DNA of 64,000 nt from Ligilactobacillus murinus DSM 20452 = NBRC 14221 (GTDB lineage Bacteria; Bacillota; Bacilli; Lactobacillales; Lactobacillaceae), in assembly GCF_001591685.1 (NCBI RefSeq), contig NZ_BCVJ01000004.1, positions 1 through 64,000 of the forward strand. The letters run 5' to 3'. The notes below the pieces were generated by a model. That model was not told where the DNA came from. It worked only from the letters and a program-made list of their open reading frames with translations, and ran no database searches. Made by a program: the position numbers and the translations under genes. Shown piece after piece: positions 1-8,672 of the stretch. Positions within the stretch are counted from its first letter, which is position 1; each line of letters opens with the position of its first letter.

Positions 1-256
1 TAAACTGCGATTTATTATCTTAATATACGAACGCTGCAAATAAAAACGTCTCTCAGCACAAAATCGTAAATAATAATGGTGATTATCATTCTGTTATAGA
101 AAATATGCTAAGCTAATTCACCCTAGCTCCTTGCAAATATGGCATATTTAGACGAGCTAACGAAAAAGTGATAATTACTATTGTTGTTACGAATGTGAAA
201 GAGACCCATAATAAAGTTTGACGTTCAATTGGATATAAAAAATAGTGGAGGGAAAT
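1..256. other. AT-rich upstream region of the phosphoesterase gene
   Basis: No coding sequence is visible before the phosphoesterase start. The stretch contains the first copy of a short repeat (29-66). A GGAGGG ribosome site lies at 247-252. No convincing terminator or promoter could be assigned, and the left edge is cut by the window. Confidence 0.5.
29..66 (+). repeat. Direct repeat copy 1 flanking the phosphoesterase gene
   Basis: About 36 nt here match 1068-1106 with few changes; both copies share the blocks GAACG, AAATAAA, ACG and CTCTCAGC followed by CAAA. The two copies are about 1.04 kb apart and bracket the phosphoesterase gene. Function is unknown; a cassette boundary or duplicated leader fragment would fit. 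Confidence 0.6.
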
Positions 257-1015
257 ATGATAATTTATTTTATTTCAGATATGCACTTTGGAGATCAAAG
301 TGTTATGAGTAAATATGATAAGCGACCATTTGAGACACTTGATGAGATGGGGAAGACAATGATTCAAAGGTGGAATGGGCGAGTATCGAATAATGATAAG
401 GTTTATATTCTAGGTGATATGTTTCACAAGAGTATTTCCGTAGAAAAAGCTGAGGGTATCTTGTCACAATTAAATGGTAAGAAATATTATATTATAGGCA
501 ACCATGAAGAAACTGTTGAGCAAATGCGTGGTGAATGGCTTACAAGAATGCTACACCATTGTGAAAATGAATCAATCATTCAACTTCTGTCCTATAAAGA
601 TACTGAAGTGCTTAAAATTAATGGTTGGGAAGTTATATTAAGCCACTATCCAATGTTGGCAAACAAGAATACTTTTAACTCAAACAATAAACGAACCATT
701 CATTTGTATGGGCATGTTCATAACTCTCGAGAAGAGACGTTTTTTCAACTTTCAAAACTTGCTCGCATAGATCATAAAGGCTCCATTAATAAAAACCTAT
801 CATTAAACGTAGGGTGTATGATGCCATATATGAATTATACACCCAGAACACTTGATGAATTGATCTATATTGCTAAATGTGAGAACGAAATATTGTTTTC
901 TATTAGACGTAACAGTTATGCTTTTATAAGTCTCAATAATCAATTAAAGGACTTGGAAAAGTGCCATGATGACTGGTTGTTGGAACAAATTGCGAATAAA
1001 GACAATTCAATCTAA
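257..1015 (+). CDS. Calcineurin-like metallophosphoesterase
   Basis: A 252-residue protein of the metallophosphoesterase superfamily. Visible metal-binding motifs are an N-terminal ISDMHFGD, a central LGDMFH, IGNHEE (GNHE box), LSHYP and a late LYGHVHNS (GHxH). These bind two metal ions and support phosphoester hydrolysis; the substrate cannot be read from sequence. An in-frame GTG lies at 245, but GGAGGG at 247-252 is correctly placed for the ATG at 257, so that start is chosen. The gene sits just before the type III restriction-modification operon and is flanked by direct repeats (29-66 and 1068-1106), so it is probably island cargo. Family assignment is secure and physiological role open. 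Confidence 0.85.
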   Translation: MIIYFISDMHFGDQSVMSKYDKRPFETLDEMGKTMIQRWNGRVSNNDKVYILGDMFHKSISVEKAEGILSQLNGKKYYIIGNHEETVEQMRGEWLTRMLHHCENESIIQLLSYKDTEVLKINGWEVILSHYPMLANKNTFNSNNKRTIHLYGHVHNSREETFFQLSKLARIDHKGSINKNLSLNVGCMMPYMNYTPRTLDELIYIAKCENEILFSIRRNSYAFISLNNQLKDLEKCHDDWLLEQIANKDNSI

Positions 1016-1067
1016 GTTTTTTTATTTAAGTGGTTGTATTGAACGATCAACAATATCCTAATCAGCT

Positions 1068-1106
1068 GAACGGTGTAAATAAAGACGCCTCTCAGCGCAC
1101 AAATTT
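1068..1106 (+). repeat. Direct repeat copy 2 flanking the phosphoesterase gene
   Basis: Second copy of the element at 29-66. It lies between the phosphoesterase stop and a terminator hairpin. It contains GAACGGTG, AAATAAAGACG and CTCTCAGC. Confidence 0.6.
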
Positions 1107-1129
1107 TGAATTTAACTCAAAGCGAGTAG

Positions 1130-1170
1130 GAGACTTACTAGGATCATAGTATTCCGGTGGGTCTCTTTTT
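1130..1170 (+). terminator. Terminator after the phosphoesterase gene
   Basis: Stem GAGAC (1130-1134) with GTCTC (1161-1165), and an inner stem TACTA (1136-1140) with TAGTA (1147-1151), followed directly by T5 (1166-1170). It lies upstream of the mod promoter, so it more likely ends the phosphoesterase transcript than attenuates mod. Confidence 0.55.
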
Positions 1171-1197
1171 ATATAATCTAAAAGTATATGTTGGTTC

Positions 1198-1226
1198 TTT
1201 TTACTATAAACATGTTAGGTTATAAT
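1198..1226 (+). promoter_or_regulatory. Predicted promoter of mod-res
   Basis: A perfect -10 TATAAT at 1221-1226 has a weak -35 TTTTTA at 1198-1203 with a 17-bp spacer. The mod start with its AAGGAG ribosome site follows about 30 nt downstream. Confidence 0.5.
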
Positions 1227-1257
1227 AAAGTGGTAAACATAATTAAGGAGAACAAAA

Positions 1258-3255
1258 ATGTCAGTAGAACCAAAGGGATTAGAACATATACGTTCTGTGC
1301 TTGAACAATTTGATAATAAGTATATAACAGATACAGGTGTTTTAAAACGTAATAATGTTATTGAGGATCTGGATAAATACGATCGTGACTTAATGACGGC
1401 ATTATTATCAGATGAATTGATACATGATTCATATACCGAAAAGATTGCAGGCGTTGAAGTATTCAAGCTTAATCAATTCATTGAAATGCTTGAGTTTAAG
1501 AGTTATTGGGAAGATAGCTATACCAAATATTCAAATAAAATAGGTTTAACAGCAGGTGGGAAGTTTATTGATGAGTCAGCTGATGTGGTTTTAGATTTTC
1601 CGTTTAAAGATACTGTTTTAAAGGCAGGCATGAGTAAAGAAGATTTGGAAAATTCAGCTGATGCCGATGAACCATTTTTAAATGAAGTGATCGCTAAAAC
1701 TGAAATTGATGAATTGCTTGAACCAAAAATTTTAGTAAATGCTAAAAAATTCGATAGTTCGGGGGGAGCGAACATCACCTCTATATCTGATGACGATAAT
1801 TTAATTATTAAGGGGAATAACTTAATTGCATTACATAGTTTAAAAAAACGTTATATAGGAAAAGTAAAGTTTATATATATCGATCCACCATATAATACAG
1901 GAAATGATTCATTTATGTATAATGATCGATTTAGCCATGCTTCGTGGTTAACTTTTATGTCTAATAGGTTAATAATTGCTAAGAAACTTTTAACGGATGA
2001 TGGCGTTATAGCAATACAAACTGATTATCATGAAAATTCTTATATACGTGTATTAATGGATGAAATATTTGGATATGAAAACTATGTATCAGAAATAACT
2101 GTTAAAATGAGCACGGCAAGTGGGCCAAAAATGGCCAATATTTCGTCAAGTATACCTAAATTAAAGGATTCTATTCTTATATATAAGAAGGATACCTTAA
2201 AAATTAATATTCAACCATATAAACCAAAAGATGGTTGGGATAAAGAATATTCAAAAATTCTCATGAATTTTACGGAAGAAGATAGAGTCTTACTAGATAA
2301 AGAATTAAAAAATGGTAATTTGGAAAATACTAGAGCAATTATTGAAAAAGCAAGGCTTTCAACTATATCAAAAGAATATCCTGATAAGAAAAAAGATTTA
2401 AAATGGCTACAAAATAACTCATGGAGAATTGTAGCTGATAAACAAAATACAGGATTAGATAGATTGTTATCAAGAACTACTCCATTTTGGAAAGGTGATG
2501 TATCATCTATAAAGGCGAAACAGGGTGGAATAGTTTTGTTTAGAACAGATAAGGACTTTGGTAAAGATACAAGGGTAGAAATCGTTTTTGCAAATAATAA
2601 TTTGAAAGAGCATGTAGGAGATTTATGGACAGACATTTCTACTTCAGGAGGCTTTTCAGATGAAGGAGGAATAAAATTTCCAACAGCTAAAAAACCTGAA
2701 AAATTAATGAGACGGTTGATTGAAATGTTTACTAAGAAAGGTGATTTGGTTCTTGACTTTTTCAGTGGTTCAGCAACAACATTAGCTGTTGCAATGAAAT
2801 TAGATAGACTCTTTTTAGGCATAGAACAAATGGATTATATAGATAACATTTCTGTTAAAAGACTAGTAAATGTAGTAAATGGTGATAAGACAGGAATTTC
2901 ATCAGAGGTTGATTGGCAAGGAGGAGGTTCGTTCGTTTACACAGAATTAATGGAAAAGAATCAAGGTTACTTGAACGATTTGCAAAAAGCGCAAACAGTT
3001 CCTGAACTTATGTCGGTATATGGACGAATGAAAGAAAATGCTGATATTGATTTCAGACTTGACCTTGATAAATTTGAAAAAGAAATAGAGCAATTTACTA
3101 GCTTGGACGATAGGCGAAGAGAGCTTGTTAGAATTTTAGATAAAAATCAACTTTACTATAACTATGCCAATATTGATGATGAAAATGTAAGAGATTTGCT
3201 TTCAGATTCTGACTACCACTTTAACAAATCCTTTTATGGTGAGGAAGGTGAGTAG
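1258..3255 (+). CDS. mod: Type III restriction-modification methyltransferase subunit (Mod)
   Basis: A 665-residue beta-class DNA adenine N6-methyltransferase. Motif IV (IDPPYNTG) is near residue 204 and precedes motif I (LDFFSGSATT) near residue 500, the permuted order of the beta class. The long segment between them should hold the target recognition domain. In type III systems Mod alone methylates one strand of an asymmetric site and joins Res for cleavage. An AAGGAG site precedes the ATG. The res start is 2 nt after the mod stop, so the two are co-expressed. No simple repeat was seen in the coding region, so slippage-type phase variation as in some mod genes is not indicated. Length matches the family. 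Confidence 0.93.
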   Translation: MSVEPKGLEHIRSVLEQFDNKYITDTGVLKRNNVIEDLDKYDRDLMTALLSDELIHDSYTEKIAGVEVFKLNQFIEMLEFKSYWEDSYTKYSNKIGLTAGGKFIDESADVVLDFPFKDTVLKAGMSKEDLENSADADEPFLNEVIAKTEIDELLEPKILVNAKKFDSSGGANITSISDDDNLIIKGNNLIALHSLKKRYIGKVKFIYIDPPYNTGNDSFMYNDRFSHASWLTFMSNRLIIAKKLLTDDGVIAIQTDYHENSYIRVLMDEIFGYENYVSEITVKMSTASGPKMANISSSIPKLKDSILIYKKDTLKINIQPYKPKDGWDKEYSKILMNFTEEDRVLLDKELKNGNLENTRAIIEKARLSTISKEYPDKKKDLKWLQNNSWRIVADKQNTGLDRLLSRTTPFWKGDVSSIKAKQGGIVLFRTDKDFGKDTRVEIVFANNNLKEHVGDLWTDISTSGGFSDEGGIKFPTAKKPEKLMRRLIEMFTKKGDLVLDFFSGSATTLAVAMKLDRLFLGIEQMDYIDNISVKRLVNVVNGDKTGISSEVDWQGGGSFVYTELMEKNQGYLNDLQKAQTVPELMSVYGRMKENADIDFRLDLDKFEKEIEQFTSLDDRRRELVRILDKNQLYYNYANIDDENVRDLLSDSDYHFNKSFYGEEGE

Positions 3256-3257
3256 TC

Positions 3258-5888
3258 ATGGCGAAGAAGAAACAACTCAAAGAACTACCTCTACTAAAAG
3301 AGATTAGAGATTTTCAACAAACAAGTTTACTAGAAACAGATGAGGCGCTTGATTATAAAGTTGGTGACTACATTAAAGATAATATGAAACATAGTTTGAG
3401 ACCCTATCAAGCGCAAGCATTATATGCTTTGAACTATACACAAACTAGAGATAAAGACTATAAACAGCTACTATTCAACATGGCTACAGGTTCTGGTAAA
3501 ACAGATACTATGGCTGCGGTTATCTTATATATGTATGTTGAATATGGGTATCAAAACTTTCTTTTCGTAGCAAATACTAATGCCGTAGTATCAAAGACAA
3601 AAGAGAACTTCTTAAACGATAATTCTCCTAAGTACCTATTTAATACTCCAATTAGTATTGACGGGCAAAGAATAGAGATCAAGTCAGTAAATAGATTCCC
3701 CGTAATTCAAGAACCTGGCGTTATATACCTGAAACTTACTACAATTCAATCATTAGCGAATGAATTGGGTAGCGCTAGAGAAAATGGTTTGACGTATGAA
3801 GAGCTAGAAAAGAACAAGCTTGTAGTATTAGCTGATGAGGCACACCACTTTAACGCAAGTACAAAGTCTCAAAAGGTTGAAGAAAGATCATGGGAAATAT
3901 TGCTTAATAAGATCAGAAATTCAAACCCAGACAATAGACAATTTGAATTTACAGCTACTATAGATATTGGTAAAGAGCTTATCTATGAGAAGTATAAAGA
4001 CAAGATAGTATATAAGTACGACTTAGATAGGTTTATGAATGACGGGTATTCGAAAAACGTATACCGCTTAGAGGCTCAGAATGAAGATAGTGTAAAAATG
4101 CTTAATGCTGTTTTATTGAGTCAATATCGTAAACGAATTGCACGAAGAGAAGGAATTGAAAACTTTAAACCTGTCATTTTATTTAAGTCAAATCGTGTAG
4201 CGAACTCAACACAAGCTAAAGATGATTTTTTGAAAATGATCGATGATTTGAGTGCTGAAAAGATTGCGGATTTTCTGGCTGAGCAAAACAGTGTCAATCA
4301 TAGTACAACCTTGAGGAGGGTCTACGGTTATTGGATGAAGCAAAATTTTGCTGAAACGGTAGTCGAATTAAAACGAGATTTTAAACCATTAACGACAATC
4401 AATGTTAATGATACAGCTAGAGAAGGGGTTCTTGGAGATAAGAATGACTTTAACAACTTGAATACCTTGGAAGATGTAAATAACCCTCTTAGAGTAATCT
4501 TTGCTGTTGCTAAACTTACTGAAGGTTGGGACGTTTTAAACCTGTATGACATTGTCAGAATTGGTGAACAACCTGTTACAACTAGTCAAACGAATAGTGA
4601 GGCACAGTTAATAGGTCGTGGTGCTAGATATAATCCATTCATGTATAAAGGCGAAAGGTCATATACAAGACGTTTTGACAGGAGTAATCCAGATCTAGAA
4701 TTATTGGAATCTCTTTTCTATCACACTATTAATGATGTTAAGTATATCAATAATCTGCTCAAGTCATTTGATAAGATGAACTTAGTATCTGAGAGCGACA
4801 ACGATAATGATTATACCGTTTATACCGCTGCCGTAAAGGATAGTTTTAAGAAGTCAAAAGCCTATAAGTACGGTAAGTTGTGGCATAACCAGTTAGAAGA
4901 CGTTCCAGAATCAGCTTATAACAATCTTGGAAGCTATGGTTTTGATCGTAATGTGATAACTATAGATATGAATGATAGTATTTTGGAACACAGCAGAAAC
5001 CAAGAAAGCAAAATTGGTGAAGCAAGCAGTCGCGAGGTAATCATTGCTGATTTTTCTAAATCAAGTGATTTACGCCTATTGAAGAAGGCGATGTCTAGAG
5101 ATAAATTCTTTAGATTTGCTGAGTTAGCCAAGTGGATTCCCAATCTAAAGTCATTGAATGAATTCATGGTATCCAAAAAATGGTTGGGAAACTTACGAAT
5201 AAATGCAACCGTGCCTTATAATAGGTTAAACTCTTCGCAAGACAATAATTTTAAATTAACAGTGGTGGATCGAGCGTTATCACAAGTCAAGAGCGCTATT
5301 AAGAAAAACTATCTGAAGAAGCGAGGTACCAATAGATTTGAGTCAGTTCCTCTAAAAGATGTTGTTATTGACTACACTAAACGTGTTTCTAATAATAATA
5401 CAGGTATGCAAAGTATAGTTAAGCCTGAACCAATGAATAAAGACGATTGGTTTGTATATGACCAAGCTATTGTAGACGGTCTAGAAAAGAGTTTAATAGA
5501 ACTAGTTAGAGGCTTAGTCATTGAACTTAAGAAAGACTACGAAGAGGTTTTCTTAATTCGTAATGAAGAGACCATTAATAAGCTTAAACTGTATGATTTT
5601 AACAGTGATAATAGTAACGAGGTTTCACATTACGAAGGGTTTATGCCCGATTTTCTACTTTATCTAAACGATGGGCAGGTTACTTATCAGTTGTTTATTG
5701 AGCCTAAAGGTGAACATTTAATCGAAAGAGATAGTTGGAAGGGGCGGTTACTTAATAAAATAAAACCAGAAAATATTGAATTTATTGGTGAAAATGATAA
5801 TGCACGATTGTATGGCGTGAAGTTCTTTAGATACGGTAAAGGTAACGAAGTAGAAACCAGTATAAAAGAGATTCTGAAACAAGAATAG
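3258..5888 (+). CDS. res: Type III restriction endonuclease subunit (Res)
   Basis: An 876-residue ATP-dependent restriction subunit. It has a superfamily 2 helicase core with Walker A NMATGSGKT near residue 74 and a DEAH box (LADEAHHF) near residue 193. A late QLIGRGARYNPF matches helicase motif VI. The C-terminal FIEPKGEHL fits a PD-(D/E)xK nuclease. The family translocates or slides between two head-to-head sites and cuts about 25 bp away. It follows mod with a 2-nt gap; GAGGAAGGTGAG at the end of mod supplies the ribosome site. Full length and apparently intact. Confidence 0.93.
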   Translation: MAKKKQLKELPLLKEIRDFQQTSLLETDEALDYKVGDYIKDNMKHSLRPYQAQALYALNYTQTRDKDYKQLLFNMATGSGKTDTMAAVILYMYVEYGYQNFLFVANTNAVVSKTKENFLNDNSPKYLFNTPISIDGQRIEIKSVNRFPVIQEPGVIYLKLTTIQSLANELGSARENGLTYEELEKNKLVVLADEAHHFNASTKSQKVEERSWEILLNKIRNSNPDNRQFEFTATIDIGKELIYEKYKDKIVYKYDLDRFMNDGYSKNVYRLEAQNEDSVKMLNAVLLSQYRKRIARREGIENFKPVILFKSNRVANSTQAKDDFLKMIDDLSAEKIADFLAEQNSVNHSTTLRRVYGYWMKQNFAETVVELKRDFKPLTTINVNDTAREGVLGDKNDFNNLNTLEDVNNPLRVIFAVAKLTEGWDVLNLYDIVRIGEQPVTTSQTNSEAQLIGRGARYNPFMYKGERSYTRRFDRSNPDLELLESLFYHTINDVKYINNLLKSFDKMNLVSESDNDNDYTVYTAAVKDSFKKSKAYKYGKLWHNQLEDVPESAYNNLGSYGFDRNVITIDMNDSILEHSRNQESKIGEASSREVIIADFSKSSDLRLLKKAMSRDKFFRFAELAKWIPNLKSLNEFMVSKKWLGNLRINATVPYNRLNSSQDNNFKLTVVDRALSQVKSAIKKNYLKKRGTNRFESVPLKDVVIDYTKRVSNNNTGMQSIVKPEPMNKDDWFVYDQAIVDGLEKSLIELVRGLVIELKKDYEEVFLIRNEETINKLKLYDFNSDNSNEVSHYEGFMPDFLLYLNDGQVTYQLFIEPKGEHLIERDSWKGRLLNKIKPENIEFIGENDNARLYGVKFFRYGKGNEVETSIKEILKQE

Positions 5889-5995
5889 TTAACACCTGTA
5901 TCTTGTTTTCAAATTGGTTAATCAGTTTGATAGTATTTACATCATAAGCATCACGATTGCTTTGCTAAATTAGAAAATGAAACTAGACTAGAATA

Positions 5996-6035
5996 AAAAA
6001 TAACACCACTCCGAAAATAGGGTGGTGTTATTTTT
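5996..6035. terminator. Bidirectional terminator between res and the toxin gene
   Basis: Perfect 14-bp arms, 5996-6009 and 6022-6035 (core AACACCAC / GTGGTGTT), with A-run and T-run flanks. It can end res on the + strand and the toxin-antitoxin transcript on the - strand. Confidence 0.85.
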
Positions 6036-6303
6036 TGTTATAAACAGATCTTCTGTGTCCAAATTCCAAAGCTAGGATAATCATTCTATCATCTTGAATA
6101 TCACATAAGAGGCGATAGTTTCCAATTCTGTAGCGCCACTCACGAGCGTGATTTCCAGTTAAGCCCTTACCATGGACACGTGGGTCAGATACGCCTTCAA
6201 GATTTTTATCTATCCAGGCAAATAGCAACCGTTGAATCTGTCTATCTAATTTCTTGATTTGTTTCTGTGCTCTTTTTGAGTATTCAACATGGTATTCTTT
6301 CAA
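6028..6303 (-). CDS. RelE/YafQ-type toxin of a type II toxin-antitoxin pair
   Basis: A 91-residue basic protein of the RelE/ParE superfamily: N-terminal YHVEYSKRAQKQIKKLD, central HGKGLTGNHAREWRYRIGNYR and C-terminal ILALEFGHRRSVYNK. RelE-type members cleave mRNA on the ribosome; ParE-type members poison gyrase, and sequence alone does not decide between them, though the fold is clear. The start is TTG at 6303 and overlaps the antitoxin stop by 4 nt (TTGA), typical of coupled translation. The terminator at 5996-6035 follows. It is part of the left island beside the restriction system. Confidence 0.88.
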   Translation of the reverse strand: MKEYHVEYSKRAQKQIKKLDRQIQRLLFAWIDKNLEGVSDPRVHGKGLTGNHAREWRYRIGNYRLLCDIQDDRMIILALEFGHRRSVYNKK

Positions 6304-6521
6304 AGACCTAACTCCTTTTTAAAATCAGCATGTGAGATAGTTACTGGATCTTGCTGATACTCTTTATATGCTTCTTTGTATATCTGAAGATCGTATTCAT
6401 CATCAATGCTTTTTTTAAGAGCTTCTTTGAAGAGAGTAGATAAGTTTTCTCCAGTAAGTTCTGCATATCCTTTAAAAAGTTCTTCTTCTTGTTGGTTTAG
6501 CCTGATACTAATAGTAGACAT
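6300..6521 (-). CDS. RelB-type ribbon-helix-helix antitoxin (DUF6290-like)
   Basis: A 73-residue acidic protein. The N-terminal STISIRLNQQEEELFKGYAEL is a ribbon-helix-helix DNA-binding segment, and the C-terminal half should wrap the toxin. Antitoxins of this type bind their own promoter, with the toxin acting as co-repressor. It is transcribed first, and the toxin gene overlaps its stop. The first gene of the pair is preceded by AT-rich DNA at 6522-6600. Confidence 0.87.
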   Translation of the reverse strand: MSTISIRLNQQEEELFKGYAELTGENLSTLFKEALKKSIDDEYDLQIYKEAYKEYQQDPVTISHADFKKELGL

Positions 6522-6678
6522 TTTTTTAACCTCGCTTTCTATAGATATTGTATCATAAATGTATTACATTGTGGTACTTTTGCTTTTGCATATCTATATT
6601 CAAAATATATTAATTGCTAATATTTAAAAAGTGTATTCCATTTAAAATGATAGTATATATTTTTCATCGATATTCTAG

Positions 6679-6704
6679 TTCCATATTTTACATAAAATAT
6701 GGAA
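6679..6704. repeat. Perfect 12-bp inverted repeat upstream of the recombinase
   Basis: Arms 6679-6690 (TTCCATATTTTA) and 6693-6704 (its exact complement) with a CA spacer. With no T-run and its position before an integrase gene, it looks like a recombinase or regulator binding site rather than a terminator. Confidence 0.6.
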
Positions 6705-6748
6705 TTAAAAACCCTTATTTAATAATATTTTGAATTATCTATAGTATT

Positions 6749-6790
6749 CAATTCCTAATTATATTAATATATAAGTGTAATAAGGAATTG
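6749..6790. repeat. Second inverted repeat upstream of the recombinase
   Basis: Arms 6749-6761 (CAATTCCTAATTA) and 6778-6790 (TAATAAGGAATTG) match with one mismatch around a 16-nt AT-rich centre. It lies 57 nt before the recombinase start. Confidence 0.5.
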
Positions 6791-6846
6791 GAATTGAGAT
6801 GATATAGTTAAAATATTTTATATAATTTAGAGGATAGTGAAAAATT

Positions 6847-7422
6847 ATGACAAGAAAATCTACCTACAATGTTCAACCGTTCCGAAGTGAAACTGAGATC
6901 GATGATTTCTTATTTTTTCTTCGGAGAACCAAAAATCACAAACGTGACGTTTTCCTATTCCAATTTGGATTGAATACAGGATTACGCATGTCTGATATTG
7001 TTGGACTTAAAGTAGGGGATATAAACAAACCCGAACCGATCATAACCGAAAAGAAAACAGGAAAAAAGAAACGTCTATTCTTAGATGGTATACAAGACGT
7101 CATTCAAAATTACATAAAGGGTATGGATGATGATGATTATCTTTTCCCTTCCAGAAAAGGCGGGCACTTATCGGTCAATGCAGTATATAAACTGTACACT
7201 AAAATAGGTCGCAACCTAGGAAGAGACGACATAGGTTGCCACACTTTAAGAAAAACCTATGGACGTTTTTATTACCTAAAAACCCATGATATAGCTACTT
7301 TAATGTATCTGTTTAATCATAGTAGCGAAAAAATCACAAAACGCTATATTGGAATCACAGATGATGAAGCTAAATCTAGTCTGAAAGGTTTCCGTATTGG
7401 AATCAAAGGTGGTGATATTTAA
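6847..7422 (+). CDS. Short tyrosine recombinase
   Basis: A 191-residue site-specific recombinase. It is mainly catalytic domain: the first Arg is in TGLRMSDI, the HxxR box in CHTLRKTYG, the second His region in FNHSSEKIT and the nucleophile Tyr in RYIGITD. The long SAM-like N-terminal arm of phage integrases is missing, as in short invertase-like recombinases of Lactobacillaceae. GAGGATAG upstream is a ribosome site. The neighbouring palindromes (6679-6704, 6749-6790) are candidate binding sites. It could move the island or invert a nearby segment; no clear invertible segment was found. Confidence 0.85.
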   Translation: MTRKSTYNVQPFRSETEIDDFLFFLRRTKNHKRDVFLFQFGLNTGLRMSDIVGLKVGDINKPEPIITEKKTGKKKRLFLDGIQDVIQNYIKGMDDDDYLFPSRKGGHLSVNAVYKLYTKIGRNLGRDDIGCHTLRKTYGRFYYLKTHDIATLMYLFNHSSEKITKRYIGITDDEAKSSLKGFRIGIKGGDI

Positions 7423-7449
7423 TGCGATTTTTTTTATGGAATTATAGAG

Positions 7450-7577
7450 TCATTCACGAATTTCATGGGCTGTCTGTTCAGCTTGTTTTGGATCGGATTT
7501 TTGATAATGCTGACCTATGTATATCTCAAGGTAGCATTCAATATCTAAATTGTTTTTGGTAATTAAACATGCAGTTG
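7450..7577 (-). pseudogene. 3' remnant of an unidentified gene
   Basis: Read on the - strand this region gives a protein-like tail of about 41 residues (ACLITKNNLDIECYLEIYIG, then a charged helix ending in HEIRE) before a TGA at 7450-7452. It has no start, and an in-frame stop just upstream. A similar reading continues in another frame (EYHLQKYP), so it appears to be frame-shifted debris. It faintly resembles DUF4268-type tails, but this is uncertain. Confidence 0.35.
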
Positions 7578-7628
7578 GTTAAGGATATTTCTGTAAATGA
7601 TATTCTTTAAGATGGTGTAGTTGAAGGA

Positions 7629-7892
7629 TTGCGTTATATTATACTTAAATCAGAGTTTTCATTGAATGGTTATATTGAAAGACCAAATTTGCCAGAAGAA
7701 GTGGATAATAAACTATACTGGGGCTTAGATGTGCATGGTCGATTTAGTTTCAGTGGTTACATAAAATGTAATAATAACACCTACAGTAGCAGCTATTTAG
7801 GATTCGATACTGTTCATGACGTAGATAAGATCCCAGGTAGCGCTATGTGGACTGCAAAGGACGTTCAGCTCGAGTTCATACATTCGAGCTGA
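7629..7892 (+). CDS. Hypothetical protein, possibly 5'-truncated
   Basis: An 87-residue open frame starting at a TTG with no good ribosome site. The sequence is aromatic and beta-rich (LYWGLDVHGRFSFSGYIKC, GSAMWTAKDVQLE). The frame stays open upstream only to a TAA at 7608-7610, so the true 5' end may be lost. I do not recognise a family. It lies in a debris zone between the recombinase and a membrane-anchored protein and ends inside a hairpin (7863-7894). Confidence 0.4.
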   Translation: MRYIILKSEFSLNGYIERPNLPEEVDNKLYWGLDVHGRFSFSGYIKCNNNTYSSSYLGFDTVHDVDKIPGSAMWTAKDVQLEFIHSS

Positions 7893-7894
7893 AC
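7863..7894. repeat. Perfect 11-bp hairpin at the end of the 87-residue frame
   Basis: GTTCAGCTCGA (7863-7873) pairs exactly with 7884-7894 around a 10-nt loop and includes the stop codon of the preceding frame. No T-run follows, so it is a weak terminator at best. Confidence 0.5.
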
Positions 7895-7929
7895 AATTGA
7901 AAGAGTTAGAGAGAAAGTTGGAATAAATA

Positions 7930-8565
7930 GTGGAAAATAAGCCCACAAATGATGAAGTAAGACGTAAAACAAGATCAATTATACTGATTATTTTAGGTAT
8001 ATTAGTGGTGATTGCTATAGTCTCAAGTGCAATTATATATAGTAATAGCGACACAGATAGCGATATTACAGCTGGAGTAAGTAGTAAGGAAAATGCTAGT
8101 AAAAAAGAGGCAAGTAGTAGTTCTGTAAAGGTTGATCCAATAGAGGTTTACAATGCTCCTGATAATAAAATTATGCCACAAGACGATGGTACAATTACTA
8201 TAGAAGGGAAGACAGCGCCTAATAAAAAAGTGAATTTAGAAATTTACGCTGCAACATCTGGTAATCCTGATAATGTTTATGAATCTACCGTGTCGAACAA
8301 AGATGGATATTTTAAATTCAATTTTGATAATACTAAAGATCCCAATCTAGTTAACGTAATTTATTGTTTAGATCAAGACGGAAGTGTAGAAGTGGGTTTA
8401 TTGAATGATACTAATAATTATTATGACAATAAGTATCTTACGTTAATAAAAAACGAAAATGTTGACTATGACTCGTTTAGAAATCTATATGTACAACAGC
8501 ATTATAAATCTCATACATCTAGTGATTCAAGCTTAACTATTGATGCAGAAATTACATTTGAATAA
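7930..8565 (+). CDS. Membrane-anchored extracellular protein of unknown function
   Basis: A 211-residue protein starting at GTG 7930. A charged N-terminus is followed by one membrane helix (residues about 16-38, SIILIILGILVVIAIVSSAI). Next come a Ser/Asp/Lys-rich linker (residues about 40-70) and a beta-rich outer domain with TITIEGKTAPNKKVNLEIYA, which looks like a small immunoglobulin-like module. The protein is probably tethered outside the membrane. No catalytic motif is seen. A terminator at 8574-8600 ends the transcript, so it is the last gene of the left island. Confidence 0.6.
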   Translation: MENKPTNDEVRRKTRSIILIILGILVVIAIVSSAIIYSNSDTDSDITAGVSSKENASKKEASSSSVKVDPIEVYNAPDNKIMPQDDGTITIEGKTAPNKKVNLEIYAATSGNPDNVYESTVSNKDGYFKFNFDNTKDPNLVNVIYCLDQDGSVEVGLLNDTNNYYDNKYLTLIKNENVDYDSFRNLYVQQHYKSHTSSDSSLTIDAEITFE

Positions 8566-8573
8566 TATGTAGC

Positions 8574-8600
8574 CGACCTGAAGAGTAGGGTCGTTTTTTT
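8574..8600 (+). terminator. Terminator of the membrane-anchored protein gene
   Basis: CGACC (8574-8578) pairs with GGTCG (8589-8593), followed by T7. Confidence 0.75.
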
Positions 8601-8672
8601 GTTGAACTTATTATTGACATTCACCGTCCTAGTCCTAGTTTACATAATATACATTATAAAAAGTAGTTTTGG

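Larger units (their letters stand above)
6522..6846. other. Very AT-rich intergenic region with palindromes
   Basis: No coding sequence is seen over about 325 nt. It holds promoters for the divergent antitoxin and recombinase genes, a perfect 12-bp palindrome (6679-6704) and a second inverted repeat (6749-6790). Several further TTCCAT, ATTCC and GGAAT half-sites are spread through it. Confidence 0.5.

Noticed and set aside
1068-1170. T-box riboswitch upstream of mod
   Set aside because: No T-box sequence (GGGTGG-ACCGCG type) or specifier stem is present, and the hairpin lies upstream of the predicted mod promoter.
7797-8054. 85-residue hydrophobic frame on the - strand
   Set aside because: It is the antisense reading of the membrane helix of the 7930-8565 protein, with no ribosome site of its own.
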